Assembly (NCBI RefSeq): GCF_024345415.1
Contig: NZ_JAGQBB010000018.1
Coordinates: 1 to 64,000, forward strand
Source of the DNA: Synechococcus sp. Tobar12-5m-g
Lineage (GTDB): Bacteria; Cyanobacteriota; Cyanobacteriia; PCC-6307; Cyanobiaceae
Reading direction: 5' to 3'
DNA length: 64,000 nt
The stretch's first letter is position 1. The number at the start of each line of letters is the position of its first letter. The position numbers and the translations under genes are program-made. Under the pieces are notes generated by a model. The model did no database searches. It was not told where the DNA came from and worked only from the letters and a program-made list of their open reading frames with translations. Of the stretch, positions 8,398 through 16,959 are shown piece by piece.

Positions 8398-9276
8398 TCA
8401 CCAGGCGGCGGCTACCCGCTCCACCTGATCGAGATGGGGCAGATGCCCACAGTTGGGGAGCAGGTTCAGGCGGTCGCCGAGCAGGGCGACCGCCGCTTTT
8501 TTTTGGGAAGCCCTGAGAATGCGATCGTTCTCCCCCCACAGCACGGTGATCGGCTGGGAAGGCAAGGGGGAGCCACAGCCAGCGAAGCCGCCGCTGCGGG
8601 CGAACCGAGCCAAGGAAGCGCCCCAGAGGGGCACCCGCAGATGCAAGGAGGCGATTTCCTCCTCTGCTGGCCCCACATCGGTGGCGGGATCGGCGAAGGC
8701 CTGGCGGCAGAGGCCGCGGCGCACCGCCGCCAGGCCCAGGAACCACACCCCCAGGCGATCCAGCAGCGGTGGCAGGGGCATCGGCTGGCCGGTCAGCCCA
8801 GCGGGAGAGAGCAGCAGCAGGCGGTTGATCCGGCAGGGAAAGCGTCGGGCAAGTTCCATCGCCACCGAACCGCCCATCGAGGCTCCGACCACACCCACGG
8901 GCCGGTCGTTGCGGCTGGCGATGACCTCCAGCAGGGCCGCGAGGTGGTCGAGCACCCCGGCCGGGCTGTAGGCCGCATCGAGGCGACGGGGACCGAAGCC
9001 AAACCCGAACAGATCGGGGATGAACAGCTGGGCCCGCCCGGCCAGCAACGGGGCCAGCCGCCGGAACTCCAGCAGGGAGCTGTCAAAGCCATGCAGAAGC
9101 AGCAGCGGTTCCCCCCTGCCGAGCACGGCCACCGGCCATGGGTCGGGGTAGCCCAGCAGGTCCCACCACTGCACGCTGGCGGCCAGCTCCCGCCCCTGGC
9201 GATCTCGCAGGGATTGCGACGCCCACTCCAGCAGTTGCCGGCCCGAGCGCCTCTCAGTTCCGTTTTCGCCGCTCAA
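8398..9276 (-). CDS. Alpha/beta hydrolase fold protein
   Basis: A 292-aa alpha/beta hydrolase. LLLLHGFDSSLLEFR is the oxyanion-hole region. GASMGGSVAMELA holds the nucleophile elbow (GxSxG). VLWGENDRILR carries the acid residue, and LPNCGHLPHLDQ carries the catalytic histidine. The layout is that of small-molecule esterases/lyases (MenH-, BphD-like); the substrate is unknown. It is the last gene of a leftward run with the dehydrogenase (4-base overlap) and the helicase. Its 3' coding end contains a terminator read on the other strand. Confidence 0.85.
   Translation of the reverse strand: MSGENGTERRSGRQLLEWASQSLRDRQGRELAASVQWWDLLGYPDPWPVAVLGRGEPLLLLHGFDSSLLEFRRLAPLLAGRAQLFIPDLFGFGFGPRRLDAAYSPAGVLDHLAALLEVIASRNDRPVGVVGASMGGSVAMELARRFPCRINRLLLLSPAGLTGQPMPLPPLLDRLGVWFLGLAAVRRGLCRQAFADPATDVGPAEEEIASLHLRVPLWGASLARFARSGGFAGCGSPLPSQPITVLWGENDRILRASQKKAAVALLGDRLNLLPNCGHLPHLDQVERVAAAW
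8469..8504 (+). terminator. Rho-independent terminator inside a convergent gene
   Basis: A perfect 10-bp stem (GGCGGTCGCC / GGCGACCGCC) with a 6-base loop, then GC and a run of eight T on the plus strand. It lies 115 bases past the beta-barrel gene stop and would end that transcript. It sits within the 3' coding part of the leftward hydrolase gene, where the T run encodes two lysines (QKKAA). Confidence 0.65.
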
Positions 9277-10412
9277 GAACCGGACTCGCGGGACGGGGAG
9301 AGCGCTGGGGGAACCGGCACTCCTGCCATTGTGCTCACCAGGGCAGCCAGCAGGTCGGTTTCACTGACGGGGAAGGGCAGGCGGTGCAGGTCGGAGCCAG
9401 GCCGGCAGGCAAAGGCGCAGACCTGCCGCAACTCGCCCAGGCTGGAGGCCGCCAGACCAAGATCGTCGAGGTTGACCGGCAGCGCCAGCGAGCGAAACAA
9501 GGCGATCAGCTGGCGCCGGGCCTGGGCGGCTAGATGGTTGGCACGCAGCAGTTCCTCCAGCCTCAGCTGCACCAGCACACCGAAGCCCACCTTCTCCCCG
9601 TGGAGGGCCCCATGGCAGGCGGCCAACTGGGTGAGGCCGTTGTGGACGGCATGGGCGGCAACGGTGCGGCAGCCGGCCCCGCCGACACCGCCGATCAGTC
9701 CGGCCGTGAGGGCGGAGGCTTCGGCAACCCGCACCCAGGCTTCGCTGCTGGGCGCAGCCATCGCCTCCACCCCATCGAGCAGGAGCTGATCGCGGAGCAC
9801 CCGGGCCTGCTGGACCGCCTGCTGGACCAGCCCATCGCCGCTGCCGCCGCTGCTCACCGACGCTTCGTACCACTTGGCCATGGCATCGGCGATCCCACTG
9901 GCCAGGGTGCGGGCCGGCGCCTGACGCACCAGTCCATGGTCGAAGACCAGCAGATCGGGGCAGCGATCCAGGGCCACATCCCCTTGAAAGGCGCCCTGGG
10001 GGGAGTACAGATTGGCCAGGGCGGTCCAGCCGGCACAGGTGGCCGCACTGGTGGGAACGGTGATGCAGGCGAGACCCAGGCGATGGGCCAGCAGCTTGCC
10101 GGCATCGAGCACCTTGCCCCCACCGATCGCAACCACGGCATCGGTGCCTGCGCCTGCAGCAGCCTCTGCGGCCAACCGGGTGAGGTCCGCCTCGCAACAA
10201 TCGAAGCGCAGCTCCCCAGCCAGCGGCGCCAGTCCCCCGCGGCGCAGATCGGCCAGGAGCCTGTCGCGCAAGGCGGCGGTGTTGGAACTGCGGCCCAGCA
10301 CCAAGGGGCGTTGGCAAAGAGCCGATATCCTTGGCAAGGACTCCTGCCAGGCCCCGGCCCCCCGCAGCACCTGGGCGGGGGCGATGGCGTGCAGGTTGAC
10401 CGTGCTGCTCAT
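9273..10412 (-). CDS. Iron-containing alcohol dehydrogenase, glycerol dehydrogenase-like
   Basis: A 379-aa member of the GldA branch of metal-dependent alcohol dehydrogenases. The nucleotide-binding motif is VVAIGGGKVLDAGK, followed by TVPTSAATCAGWT. The metal ligands expected in this family are visible: Asp in LASGIADAMAKWYEA and two histidines in AHAVHNGLTQL and LHGEKVGFG. It should oxidise glycerol or a similar polyol with NAD(P)+. GldA, AraM-like and other subfamilies cannot be separated by eye. The stop overlaps the hydrolase start, and it follows the helicase by 48 bases on the same strand. Confidence 0.85.
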   Translation of the reverse strand: MSSTVNLHAIAPAQVLRGAGAWQESLPRISALCQRPLVLGRSSNTAALRDRLLADLRRGGLAPLAGELRFDCCEADLTRLAAEAAAGAGTDAVVAIGGGKVLDAGKLLAHRLGLACITVPTSAATCAGWTALANLYSPQGAFQGDVALDRCPDLLVFDHGLVRQAPARTLASGIADAMAKWYEASVSSGGSGDGLVQQAVQQARVLRDQLLLDGVEAMAAPSSEAWVRVAEASALTAGLIGGVGGAGCRTVAAHAVHNGLTQLAACHGALHGEKVGFGVLVQLRLEELLRANHLAAQARRQLIALFRSLALPVNLDDLGLAASSLGELRQVCAFACRPGSDLHRLPFPVSETDLLAALVSTMAGVPVPPALSPSRESGS

Positions 10413-10460
10413 CGTTTGAGTCTAAAAGCTCCGCAACCAGGCGCTTGAAAAGGCCGGCGA

Positions 10461-13334
10461 TCAAGAATGGGGGGTGATCTCCTGCGGCTGATGGCTTGTT
10501 GCTTCGCTCGTCATCGCCAGTAGATCCTGCACCTCGCACACGGGAAAGCGGTTGATCGCCTTGAGGGCCGCTCGGGCTGTGGACCGCAGCCGTTCACTGA
10601 TCGCTTCGGCGTAGGGCACCTGGGCCAGCAGATCCACGGTGCGGCGCAGGATCCGCACCACATCGCCCTCATCGAGGGAGGTGTTGGCGATCAGATCGCT
10701 CCAGCCGGTGCCCTTGGCCCAGGCCTGAACCAGACCCATCAGCTCCGGCTCCCACCAGGCCGGCACCACCACCCCAGCACTTTCCTGCTGCCGCAGCAGC
10801 TCTCGCCGCAGGCCGCCCAGATCGTGCAAGGCCTCCTCCGCCCTGGCGGGCGGCGGGAAGCCACTCCAGAGATCCGGCCGGTTCACCTCGGTGCTGATCG
10901 CCTCGAACACGGCGGCCAGTTCGGCCGGATCGAGGCCATCGAGGTGGCCGCTCATCAGGGCCAGGCCCAGCCAGAGCTCGTTGTCGCCGCGCAGGGCAGC
11001 CACGGTGCGGCCCACCTCGGTGGGCTCCAGCCCCTGGGGACCATCGAGGGCACCGAAGAAGCGCAGGATCTCGATCAGCGAAAGAAACGTGTCCCAGTGG
11101 CGGTTGGAGCGGTGGTGCAGCAGCCGCTGACGCTCCTCGATCTCCAGATCCAGCTCCTCCATGCGCCGCCGTTGCTTCTTGAGTTGGCGGCGGTCCCCCC
11201 AGCGGTGGGCCGGATGCAGCTCCAGCTCCTCTTCCAGCTGCCGCACCAGCTCGGCCTGGCCCCGCACCTCGCCGGCCAGGTCGTACTGGGGGGTGACCAT
11301 GTCATGGCGGCTGGCCATCGAGCCCACCGCCAGAGCCAGGCCGCCACTGAGCTGATCGCCATGGCGCAGCTCGCCGGGATGGCGAAGCTCGGGCGCCGAG
11401 AGCTGAGCCACCTGCAGGCAGCTGAGCTCGGCATGCAGGCTCACCACCCCCTGGCAGGGCACCAGGATCCAGAGGTTCTCATCGGTGAGGCAGAGCAACA
11501 GGGGGAACTGGCCCGGGCCCGGAAGCTTCTCGACGATCACCGCCGGGGTGACCCGCCCCTTGAGCTGGGGCGCCTTGAGGCTCACCAGGCTTCCCTCGCT
11601 GGCGAACTGCAGGGCCAGGGTGAGCTCATGGGCCAGGGTTTCCTCGGCCTGTTGCTGGAGGATCCGCAGCAAGCGCCGCTCTTCCCGCAGCCGCTCCCTC
11701 TGCTTCTCGTAGACCTCGAAATCGTCCCAGGGCACATCGGCCGCCGGTCCGGTGAGGGTGTCCAGCTGGCAGCGCAACTCGGCGATGCGGGTTTCATCCT
11801 CGAGCAGGTCGAGGGTGGCGAGATAGCGGCCGAAGCTGCGCTCCACCAGTTGTTTCGCCTTGGGCAGCTCGTAGCGCTGCAGCAGGTTCAGCACCATGCC
11901 GTAGCTGGGCGTGAACTGGCTCACCAGGGGATCGGCGGGGCTGGTGGCCAGTTGCCCCGCTTCCCGCACCCCCTCGAATCGGCTCTGCACCGTCACCACG
12001 TAGCCCTGCACATCGAGGCCGCGGCGGCCGGCCCGGCCGGCCATCTGCAGGAACTCGCTGCCCATCAGCGGCCGGTGGCCCCGCTCGGTGCGCTTGGAAA
12101 GGGCCGAGATCACCGTGGTGCGGGCCGGCATGTTGATGCCCGCCGCCAGGGTTTCTGTGGCGAACACCACCTTCACCAGCCCCTGCTGGAACAGCCCCTC
12201 GATCAGCTCCTTCCAGGCAGGCAGCACACCGGCATGGTGGGCGGCGATGCCTCGCAGCAGGGCATCGGCATGGCCCCCTTCCCGCACGGCCTCAGGCGTG
12301 GCCGCCACGAAGGCGTCGAGGCTGGCCCGGATCACCGCCTGCTCCTGCTCGTTCACCAGGCAGATGCGGCCGAGGTCACGAACCGCCTTGTCACAGGCCC
12401 GGCGGGAAAAGATGAAATAGATGGCCGGCAGCATGTCCCGCTCCGCCAGCTGGGCCACCACGAAGGGCAGCGGCGCCGCCTCCGGCTGGGGCGGCTTCGG
12501 GCTCTTGCCCTTGCGACGGTCGCCCTTGGGAGCCCGCCACACCTTGCAGTTGGGATGGAGCCCGGTGCCCTCGTCATTGAGCAGGGGATGGAGACCCTTG
12601 GCACTGCAGAAGCTGAAGTCCAGCGGAACGGGCCGGTGGTCGCTCAACACCAGAGTGGTGGGGCCGTGCACCCGCTCGATCCAGTCGGTGAGCTGGCCCG
12701 CATTGGCCACCGTGGCCGAGAGCGCCACGAGCTGCACGGGCGGCGGGCAATGGATGATCGACTCCTCCCAGACCGTGCCCCGCTGGCTGTCGTTCATGTA
12801 GTGGCACTCATCGAGCACCACCGCTTCCACGCCGGCAAGAGGATCGTCGCCCCGATCCGCCTCCGCGTAGAGCATGTTGCGGAAGATCTCGGTGGTCATC
12901 ACCACGATCGGCGCCTCGCGGTTGACGCTGAGATCACCGGTCATCAGCCCCACCTTCTCGGCGCCGAACTGCTCGCGGAAATCACGCAGCTTCTGGTTGG
13001 AGAGTGCCTTGAGCGGCGTGGTGTAGAACACCTTCTGGCCATGGGCCAGGGCGCGGTGAATGGCGTATTCGCCCACCAGGGTCTTGCCCGAGCCGGTGGG
13101 GGCGCTCACCACCACCGAATGGCCCTGGTTGAGGGCGTCGATCGCTTCGAGCTGGAACGGATCGAGCGGGAATGGAAACAACGCCTCCAAAGGAAGCACG
13201 GCCGACACGGTCCCGCCTTCGGGTGGCTCCGCATCGGTTAGAGGGGCATCATCTGGTTGAGGGTCATCAACTGGCGCCACGGCGTTCGCACCGGCCATCG
13301 CGGTGGGAAGAGCGTCTGGACCGGCGGTGAGCAT
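10461..13334 (-). CDS. Ski2/Mtr4-like superfamily 2 RNA helicase
   Basis: A 957-aa DEAD/DEAH helicase. Walker A is SAPTGSGKT (about residues 77-85), motif II is LDECHYMND, motif III is LSATVAN, and motif VI is QMAGRAGRRG, all typical of the Ski2/Mtr4 group. A long C-terminal part with coiled coil (EEELELHPAHRWGDRR and neighbouring lysine/arginine-rich helices) ends in a DSHCT-like domain. Cyanobacteria and plastids carry such helicases (ISE2-like), linked to RNA processing; that role is inferred here. The gene starts 63 bases from the divergent bioF. Confidence 0.93.
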   Translation of the reverse strand: MLTAGPDALPTAMAGANAVAPVDDPQPDDAPLTDAEPPEGGTVSAVLPLEALFPFPLDPFQLEAIDALNQGHSVVVSAPTGSGKTLVGEYAIHRALAHGQKVFYTTPLKALSNQKLRDFREQFGAEKVGLMTGDLSVNREAPIVVMTTEIFRNMLYAEADRGDDPLAGVEAVVLDECHYMNDSQRGTVWEESIIHCPPPVQLVALSATVANAGQLTDWIERVHGPTTLVLSDHRPVPLDFSFCSAKGLHPLLNDEGTGLHPNCKVWRAPKGDRRKGKSPKPPQPEAAPLPFVVAQLAERDMLPAIYFIFSRRACDKAVRDLGRICLVNEQEQAVIRASLDAFVAATPEAVREGGHADALLRGIAAHHAGVLPAWKELIEGLFQQGLVKVVFATETLAAGINMPARTTVISALSKRTERGHRPLMGSEFLQMAGRAGRRGLDVQGYVVTVQSRFEGVREAGQLATSPADPLVSQFTPSYGMVLNLLQRYELPKAKQLVERSFGRYLATLDLLEDETRIAELRCQLDTLTGPAADVPWDDFEVYEKQRERLREERRLLRILQQQAEETLAHELTLALQFASEGSLVSLKAPQLKGRVTPAVIVEKLPGPGQFPLLLCLTDENLWILVPCQGVVSLHAELSCLQVAQLSAPELRHPGELRHGDQLSGGLALAVGSMASRHDMVTPQYDLAGEVRGQAELVRQLEEELELHPAHRWGDRRQLKKQRRRMEELDLEIEERQRLLHHRSNRHWDTFLSLIEILRFFGALDGPQGLEPTEVGRTVAALRGDNELWLGLALMSGHLDGLDPAELAAVFEAISTEVNRPDLWSGFPPPARAEEALHDLGGLRRELLRQQESAGVVVPAWWEPELMGLVQAWAKGTGWSDLIANTSLDEGDVVRILRRTVDLLAQVPYAEAISERLRSTARAALKAINRFPVCEVQDLLAMTSEATSHQPQEITPHS

Positions 13335-13397
13335 GGTCGAATCCTATGGGTTGCGCGCCGATTGGGCAGAGTGGGGGAGTCCTGGGGCCAGCGGCGC

Positions 13398-14636
13398 ATG
13401 GCGGCCCACCGCGTCAGTGGGGATCCCCTCGAACCCATCGATCCCCTCAAACCCATCGATCCCCTCGCACCCCTGAGCCAGGCCCTCGCCCGGCTTCCTA
13501 AGGAGCGCCGGCGCGGGCTGCGGGGCTTCAGCCCCTGCGGTCCCGGGATGCTCAGGGCCACGGATCCGGCCGGTGCCGCCGTTCTTCTCGATCTGGCCAG
13601 CAACGACTACCTCGGTCTGGGCGGCCACGCCCGGGTGCGGGCGGCGGCCCGGGCTGCGATCGAGGCGGTTGGGGTTGGAGCGGGCGCCTCGCGGTTGATC
13701 AGTGGAAGTCGGCCTGTGCACGCCGAGCTGGAGGAGCGCCTGGCCGCCTGGCTGGGACGGCACACGGTGTTGCTCTTCCCCAGTGGCTTTCAGGCCAACC
13801 TGGCGGCGGTGGTGGCCCTGGCCGATCGGCGCAGCCTGGTGCTCGCCGACCGGCTGATCCACCACTCCCTGCTGGTGGGGGTGCAGGCCAGCGGCGCCGC
13901 GCTGGAGCGCTTCCGCCACAACGACAGCACCGATCTGGAACGGCGGCTGCAACGCCAGCGCCGGCAGGATCCCAGGCGCCGGTTGCTGGTGATCACCGAG
14001 AGCCTGTTCAGCATGGAGGGCACCAGCCCCGACCTCACTGCTATCGCTGCCCTCTGCCAAGCGCATGGGGCCCTGTTGCTCGTCGACGAGGCCCACGCCC
14101 TCGGGGTGCTGGGCCCCGGCGGCCGGGGCCTGGCCTTTGGCCTCAAGGGGATCAGCCTGATCAGCGGCACCTTTGGTAAGGCCTTCGGGAGCGGCGGCGC
14201 CTTTCTGACCGGGGATGGGCCGGTGGGGGACTGGTTGCTGCAGAGCTCCGGCGCCTTTCGCTACTCCACCGCCCTGGCCCCGCCCCTGGCCGCCGCCGCC
14301 CTGGCGGCCCTCGACCTGATCGAGGCCGATCCGGCGATGGGCCTGGGCCTGCAGTTCCGTGCGATGCGATGGCGTGATCGCTTGGAGCAGGCGGGCTGGT
14401 GCCGCCCTGCCGGGACGGGCCCGATCCTGCCCCTGCCCGTGGGGGGCGAGGCCGCCGCCATGGCCCTTCAGCGGCAGCTGGAGCACGGCGGCTTGCTGAG
14501 CGTGGCGATCCGCCCCCCCACCGTGCCGGCCGGCGGCGCCCGGTTGCGGTTGGTGCTGCGCCGTGACCTCCCCCCAGGCAGCCTGAGCCGACTCCTGGTG
14601 GCCCTTGGCCCACCCCCTGCCCCGTCGGTGGCATGA
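13398..14636 (+). CDS. bioF: 8-amino-7-oxononanoate synthase
   Basis: A 412-aa PLP enzyme that condenses pimeloyl-ACP with L-alanine, the first ring-forming step of biotin synthesis. LLDLASNDYLGLGGH and the phosphate-binding GAGASRLISGSRPVHAELE are family hallmarks. LVDEAHALGVLGPGGRG holds the cofactor Asp and His, and GTFGKAFGSGG holds the Schiff-base lysine K261. I chose the ATG at 13398; the frame is open further upstream. The N-terminus carries a short repeat (PLEPID PLKPID PLAPL). First gene of a six-gene biotin operon in which almost all neighbours overlap; divergent from the helicase. Confidence 0.93.
   Translation: MAAHRVSGDPLEPIDPLKPIDPLAPLSQALARLPKERRRGLRGFSPCGPGMLRATDPAGAAVLLDLASNDYLGLGGHARVRAAARAAIEAVGVGAGASRLISGSRPVHAELEERLAAWLGRHTVLLFPSGFQANLAAVVALADRRSLVLADRLIHHSLLVGVQASGAALERFRHNDSTDLERRLQRQRRQDPRRRLLVITESLFSMEGTSPDLTAIAALCQAHGALLLVDEAHALGVLGPGGRGLAFGLKGISLISGTFGKAFGSGGAFLTGDGPVGDWLLQSSGAFRYSTALAPPLAAAALAALDLIEADPAMGLGLQFRAMRWRDRLEQAGWCRPAGTGPILPLPVGGEAAAMALQRQLEHGGLLSVAIRPPTVPAGGARLRLVLRRDLPPGSLSRLLVALGPPPAPSVA
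13425..13460 (+). repeat. Two tandem 18-bp repeats in the bioF 5' coding region
   Basis: Two copies of CCCCTCRAACCCATCGAT sit head to tail (13425-13442 and 13443-13460), differing at one base (G/A). A partial third copy begins at 13461. They encode PLEPID, PLKPID and the start of PLAPL at residues 10-24 of BioF, ahead of the conserved core. Confidence 0.85.
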
Positions 14637-15337
14637 CGGACCCAACACCCACTTGGCACGTGATCGCCATGCACGGCTGGGGCGGCGACAGCCTCGCCTG
14701 GCAGCCCTGGCAGGCCAGCGCCCAGGAGCGGGGCTGGCACTGGCAGAGCGGCGAGCGTGGCTACGGGACCCTGGCACCCCGCTCCCCCGCCTGGCCGCCG
14801 GGCCCGGGCCGCCGCGCCGTGATCGTCCACTCCCTCGGCCTGCATCTGCTGCCGGCGGCCGTGCTGGAGCGGGCCGATGCGGTGGTGCTTCTGGCCAGTT
14901 TCGGCCGTTTCGTTCCGAAGGGTGCCGCCGGGCGCCCCTGGCGGGCGGCCCTGCAGGGCATGGCGGCCCGACTCGAAGCCGGGGATGGCGAGGCGATGCT
15001 TGCGGACTTTCTGCGCGAGGCGGCCGCCCCGGACCCGGCTGGCCTGCTGCCGCCAGGTCCCGGCCAGGGGCCGCTGCCGGCAAGCGCGGTGGAACGCCTC
15101 CGGCAGGATCTTCTCCGGCTGGAGGGCACCTCCGGCTTGCCGCCGGGCTTTCCAGCCGGCGCCAGGGTGCTGATCGTGGAAGCCGGCGCCGACCGGATCG
15201 TTGCCCCGCTGGCACGGGGGCAGTTGGTGCAGGCCCTGCCGGCAGCCGAACATTGGAGGATCGAAGCGGCTGGCCACAGCCTGCTGAGCGCCAACCTGGT
15301 GGAGCCGGTTCTGGATTGGCTGGAGGCTGAGCGATGA
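14633..15337 (+). CDS. bioK: Pimeloyl-ACP methyl ester esterase, BioK/BioH-type
   Basis: A 234-aa alpha/beta hydrolase between bioF and bioC, overlapping both by 4 bases. HGWGGDSLAW is the oxyanion region. The probable triad is S67 (VHSLG), D187 (GADRI) and H215 (AGHSLL). BioC-made pimeloyl-ACP methyl ester must be hydrolysed before BioF can use the chain; cyanobacteria use BioK, a BioH substitute, for this. The assignment rests on position and triad; overall sequence is divergent from E. coli BioH. The elbow is HSLG rather than the full GxSxG, since valine replaces the first glycine. Confidence 0.75.
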   Translation: MTDPTPTWHVIAMHGWGGDSLAWQPWQASAQERGWHWQSGERGYGTLAPRSPAWPPGPGRRAVIVHSLGLHLLPAAVLERADAVVLLASFGRFVPKGAAGRPWRAALQGMAARLEAGDGEAMLADFLREAAAPDPAGLLPPGPGQGPLPASAVERLRQDLLRLEGTSGLPPGFPAGARVLIVEAGADRIVAPLARGQLVQALPAAEHWRIEAAGHSLLSANLVEPVLDWLEAER

Positions 15338-16134
15338 TCTCGAGTCCCTCCCTGGAGCTGGTGCGGGGCGGCTTCGAGCGCCGCGTCTCCAGCTATGAGC
15401 AGGGGGCGGCCCTGCAGCGTTCCGTGGCCTGGCGCCTGGCCCACCACTGCTGCAGCTTGCCGCTGCTGGAGGGACCCTGCGCCGATCTGGGGTCGGGAAC
15501 GGGCCTGCTCAGCCGCGCCATCGCCCAGCAACGGCCGGAATTGGACCTGCTCCGCCTTGATGCCTGCCCGGCCCTGCTGAGCCAGGAAGGGGCCGCTGCC
15601 CTGGCGATGGCAGCCACGCCCCCTGCGAGCCTGATCTGGGACCTGAACCAGGGTCTGCCTCCCGAGCTGCAGCAGGCATCCCTGCTGGCTTCGAGTTTTG
15701 CCCTGCACTGGCTGAATCATCCCGTGGAGCAAATGGAGCACTGGTGCCAGGAACTGCGACCCGACGGCTGGCTGGCCCTGGCCCTGCCCACCGCCGGCAG
15801 CTTTCCGCAATGGCGCCAGGCCGCTGCGCGCGCCGGGGTGGCCTGCACCGCCCTGCCCCTGCCGGAGGCCAGCGCCCTGGTGGCAGCCGCCGAGCAGCAT
15901 CTCGACCTGCACCGGGCCGAGCGGCTCCGCTTCAGCCAACACGCTGAATCCGGGCTTTCCTTCCTGCGCCGGATGCGGGACCTGGGGGCGGGGGCCAGCC
16001 CCAGCCCACCGCTCAGGCCGGGGGAATGGCGGCGGCTTGAGGCCCACTGGCCCAGCCAGCCCGGCCTGGGGGGTGGCGGCAAGCTCCTGCGTTGGGAGAT
16101 GCTGCTGCTGCTGGGCCGGAAACCGCCGCCATGA
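15334..16134 (+). CDS. bioC: Malonyl-ACP O-methyltransferase
   Basis: A 266-aa SAM-dependent methyltransferase. Motif I is CADLGSGTGLLSRAIA, followed by LLRLDACPALL. LLASSFALHWLNHP is the BioC-type post-motif region. BioC caps malonyl-ACP as a methyl ester so that fatty acid synthesis can build the pimelate chain. The N-terminal FERRVSSYEQGAALQRSVA matches the BioC start, where the residues RxxxYxxxAxxQ recur. The ATG overlaps the bioK stop (ATGA); 16 bases separate it from bioD. Confidence 0.9.
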   Translation: MISSPSLELVRGGFERRVSSYEQGAALQRSVAWRLAHHCCSLPLLEGPCADLGSGTGLLSRAIAQQRPELDLLRLDACPALLSQEGAAALAMAATPPASLIWDLNQGLPPELQQASLLASSFALHWLNHPVEQMEHWCQELRPDGWLALALPTAGSFPQWRQAAARAGVACTALPLPEASALVAAAEQHLDLHRAERLRFSQHAESGLSFLRRMRDLGAGASPSPPLRPGEWRRLEAHWPSQPGLGGGGKLLRWEMLLLLGRKPPP

Positions 16135-16150
16135 CCCGAGGACAACCGCG

Positions 16151-16804
16151 ATGAGCCCGCAGCTCGTGGTCTGCGGCACCGACACCGATGTGGGCAAGAC
16201 GGTGCTGAGCGCCCTGTTGGTGCTGGGCCTGGGCGCGCGCTACTGGAAGCCGGTCCAGTGCGGACTCGACGGTGGCGGGGACAGCGTCCGGGTGCGCCGG
16301 ATGCTGGGGCTGAGCGCTGCGGAGGCCGAAGCGCGGATCCTGCCCGAGGCCTACCGCTACACCCACCCGGTTTCTCCCCACTGGGCCGCCGAACTGGAGG
16401 AACGGCCGCTTGATCCGGATCGGTTGACGCTTCCCGGCGGGGATGGCCCCCTGGTGGTGGAAACGGCGGGGGGGCTGCTGGTGCCCCTGCGACGCGACCT
16501 GCTCCAGATCGAGCAGATCCGCCGCTGGGGCTTGCCGGTGCTGCTGGTGGCTCGCAGCGGCCTGGGCACCTTGAACCACACCCTGCTGTCGGTGGAGGCC
16601 CTGCGTCGGCGCCAGATTCCCCTGCTCGGCCTGGTGCTGAACGGGCCGCCCCATGCCGACAACCCCGGCACCCTGGCCACCCTCACCGACGCCCCGGTGC
16701 TGGCCTGTCTGCCCCCCCTGCCCGAGCTCACGGCCCGGACCCTCGCCATCGCCTGGCAGGGCTCAGGCCTGGCCGATGGCCTGGCCCGTAGCCTGGGCCA
16801 ATGA
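16151..16804 (+). CDS. bioD: Dethiobiotin synthase
   Basis: A 217-aa ATP-dependent carboxylase that closes the ureido ring of dethiobiotin from 7,8-diaminopelargonate. The P-loop is GTDTDVGKT at residues 9-17. PVQCG and VVETAGGLLVP match the substrate- and magnesium-binding segments of the family. The ATG at 16151 puts the P-loop at the usual distance; the frame is open upstream. The stop overlaps the start of a 52-aa membrane protein gene (ATGA). Confidence 0.93.
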   Translation: MSPQLVVCGTDTDVGKTVLSALLVLGLGARYWKPVQCGLDGGGDSVRVRRMLGLSAAEAEARILPEAYRYTHPVSPHWAAELEERPLDPDRLTLPGGDGPLVVETAGGLLVPLRRDLLQIEQIRRWGLPVLLVARSGLGTLNHTLLSVEALRRRQIPLLGLVLNGPPHADNPGTLATLTDAPVLACLPPLPELTARTLAIAWQGSGLADGLARSLGQ

Positions 16805-16959
16805 CACGCTCCAACCTGGTGGTCAGCGCCGTCGTCGCCCTGATCTGCGGGGTGATCCTGGTGGTGTTCACCGATCTCGAAATCACGCTGGTGCGTTGGG
16901 TGAACTGCGGCCCCCTCGCCTCCGAGGCCGCCCGGCTCGAGAAGCGCTGCCGCCCTTGA
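16801..16959 (+). CDS. Small single-span membrane protein within the biotin operon
   Basis: A 52-aa open frame that fits exactly between bioD and bioA: its ATG overlaps the bioD stop (ATGA) and its TGA overlaps the bioA TTG start (TTGA). The product begins MTRSNLVVSAVVALICGVIL, a short basic N-terminus and one membrane helix (about residues 6-24), then an acidic/aromatic stretch, two cysteines (C36, C50) and a basic end (LEKRCRP). The perfect stop-start coupling on both sides argues it is translated. Function unknown; a membrane role next to biotin enzymes is unexpected. Confidence 0.7.
   Translation: MTRSNLVVSAVVALICGVILVVFTDLEITLVRWVNCGPLASEAARLEKRCRP

Noticed and set aside
10824-13241. 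805-aa plus-strand frame opposite the helicase
   Set aside because: It is the reverse-strand shadow of a gene with clear helicase motifs; its product is His/Gln/Gly-rich low complexity without any domain.
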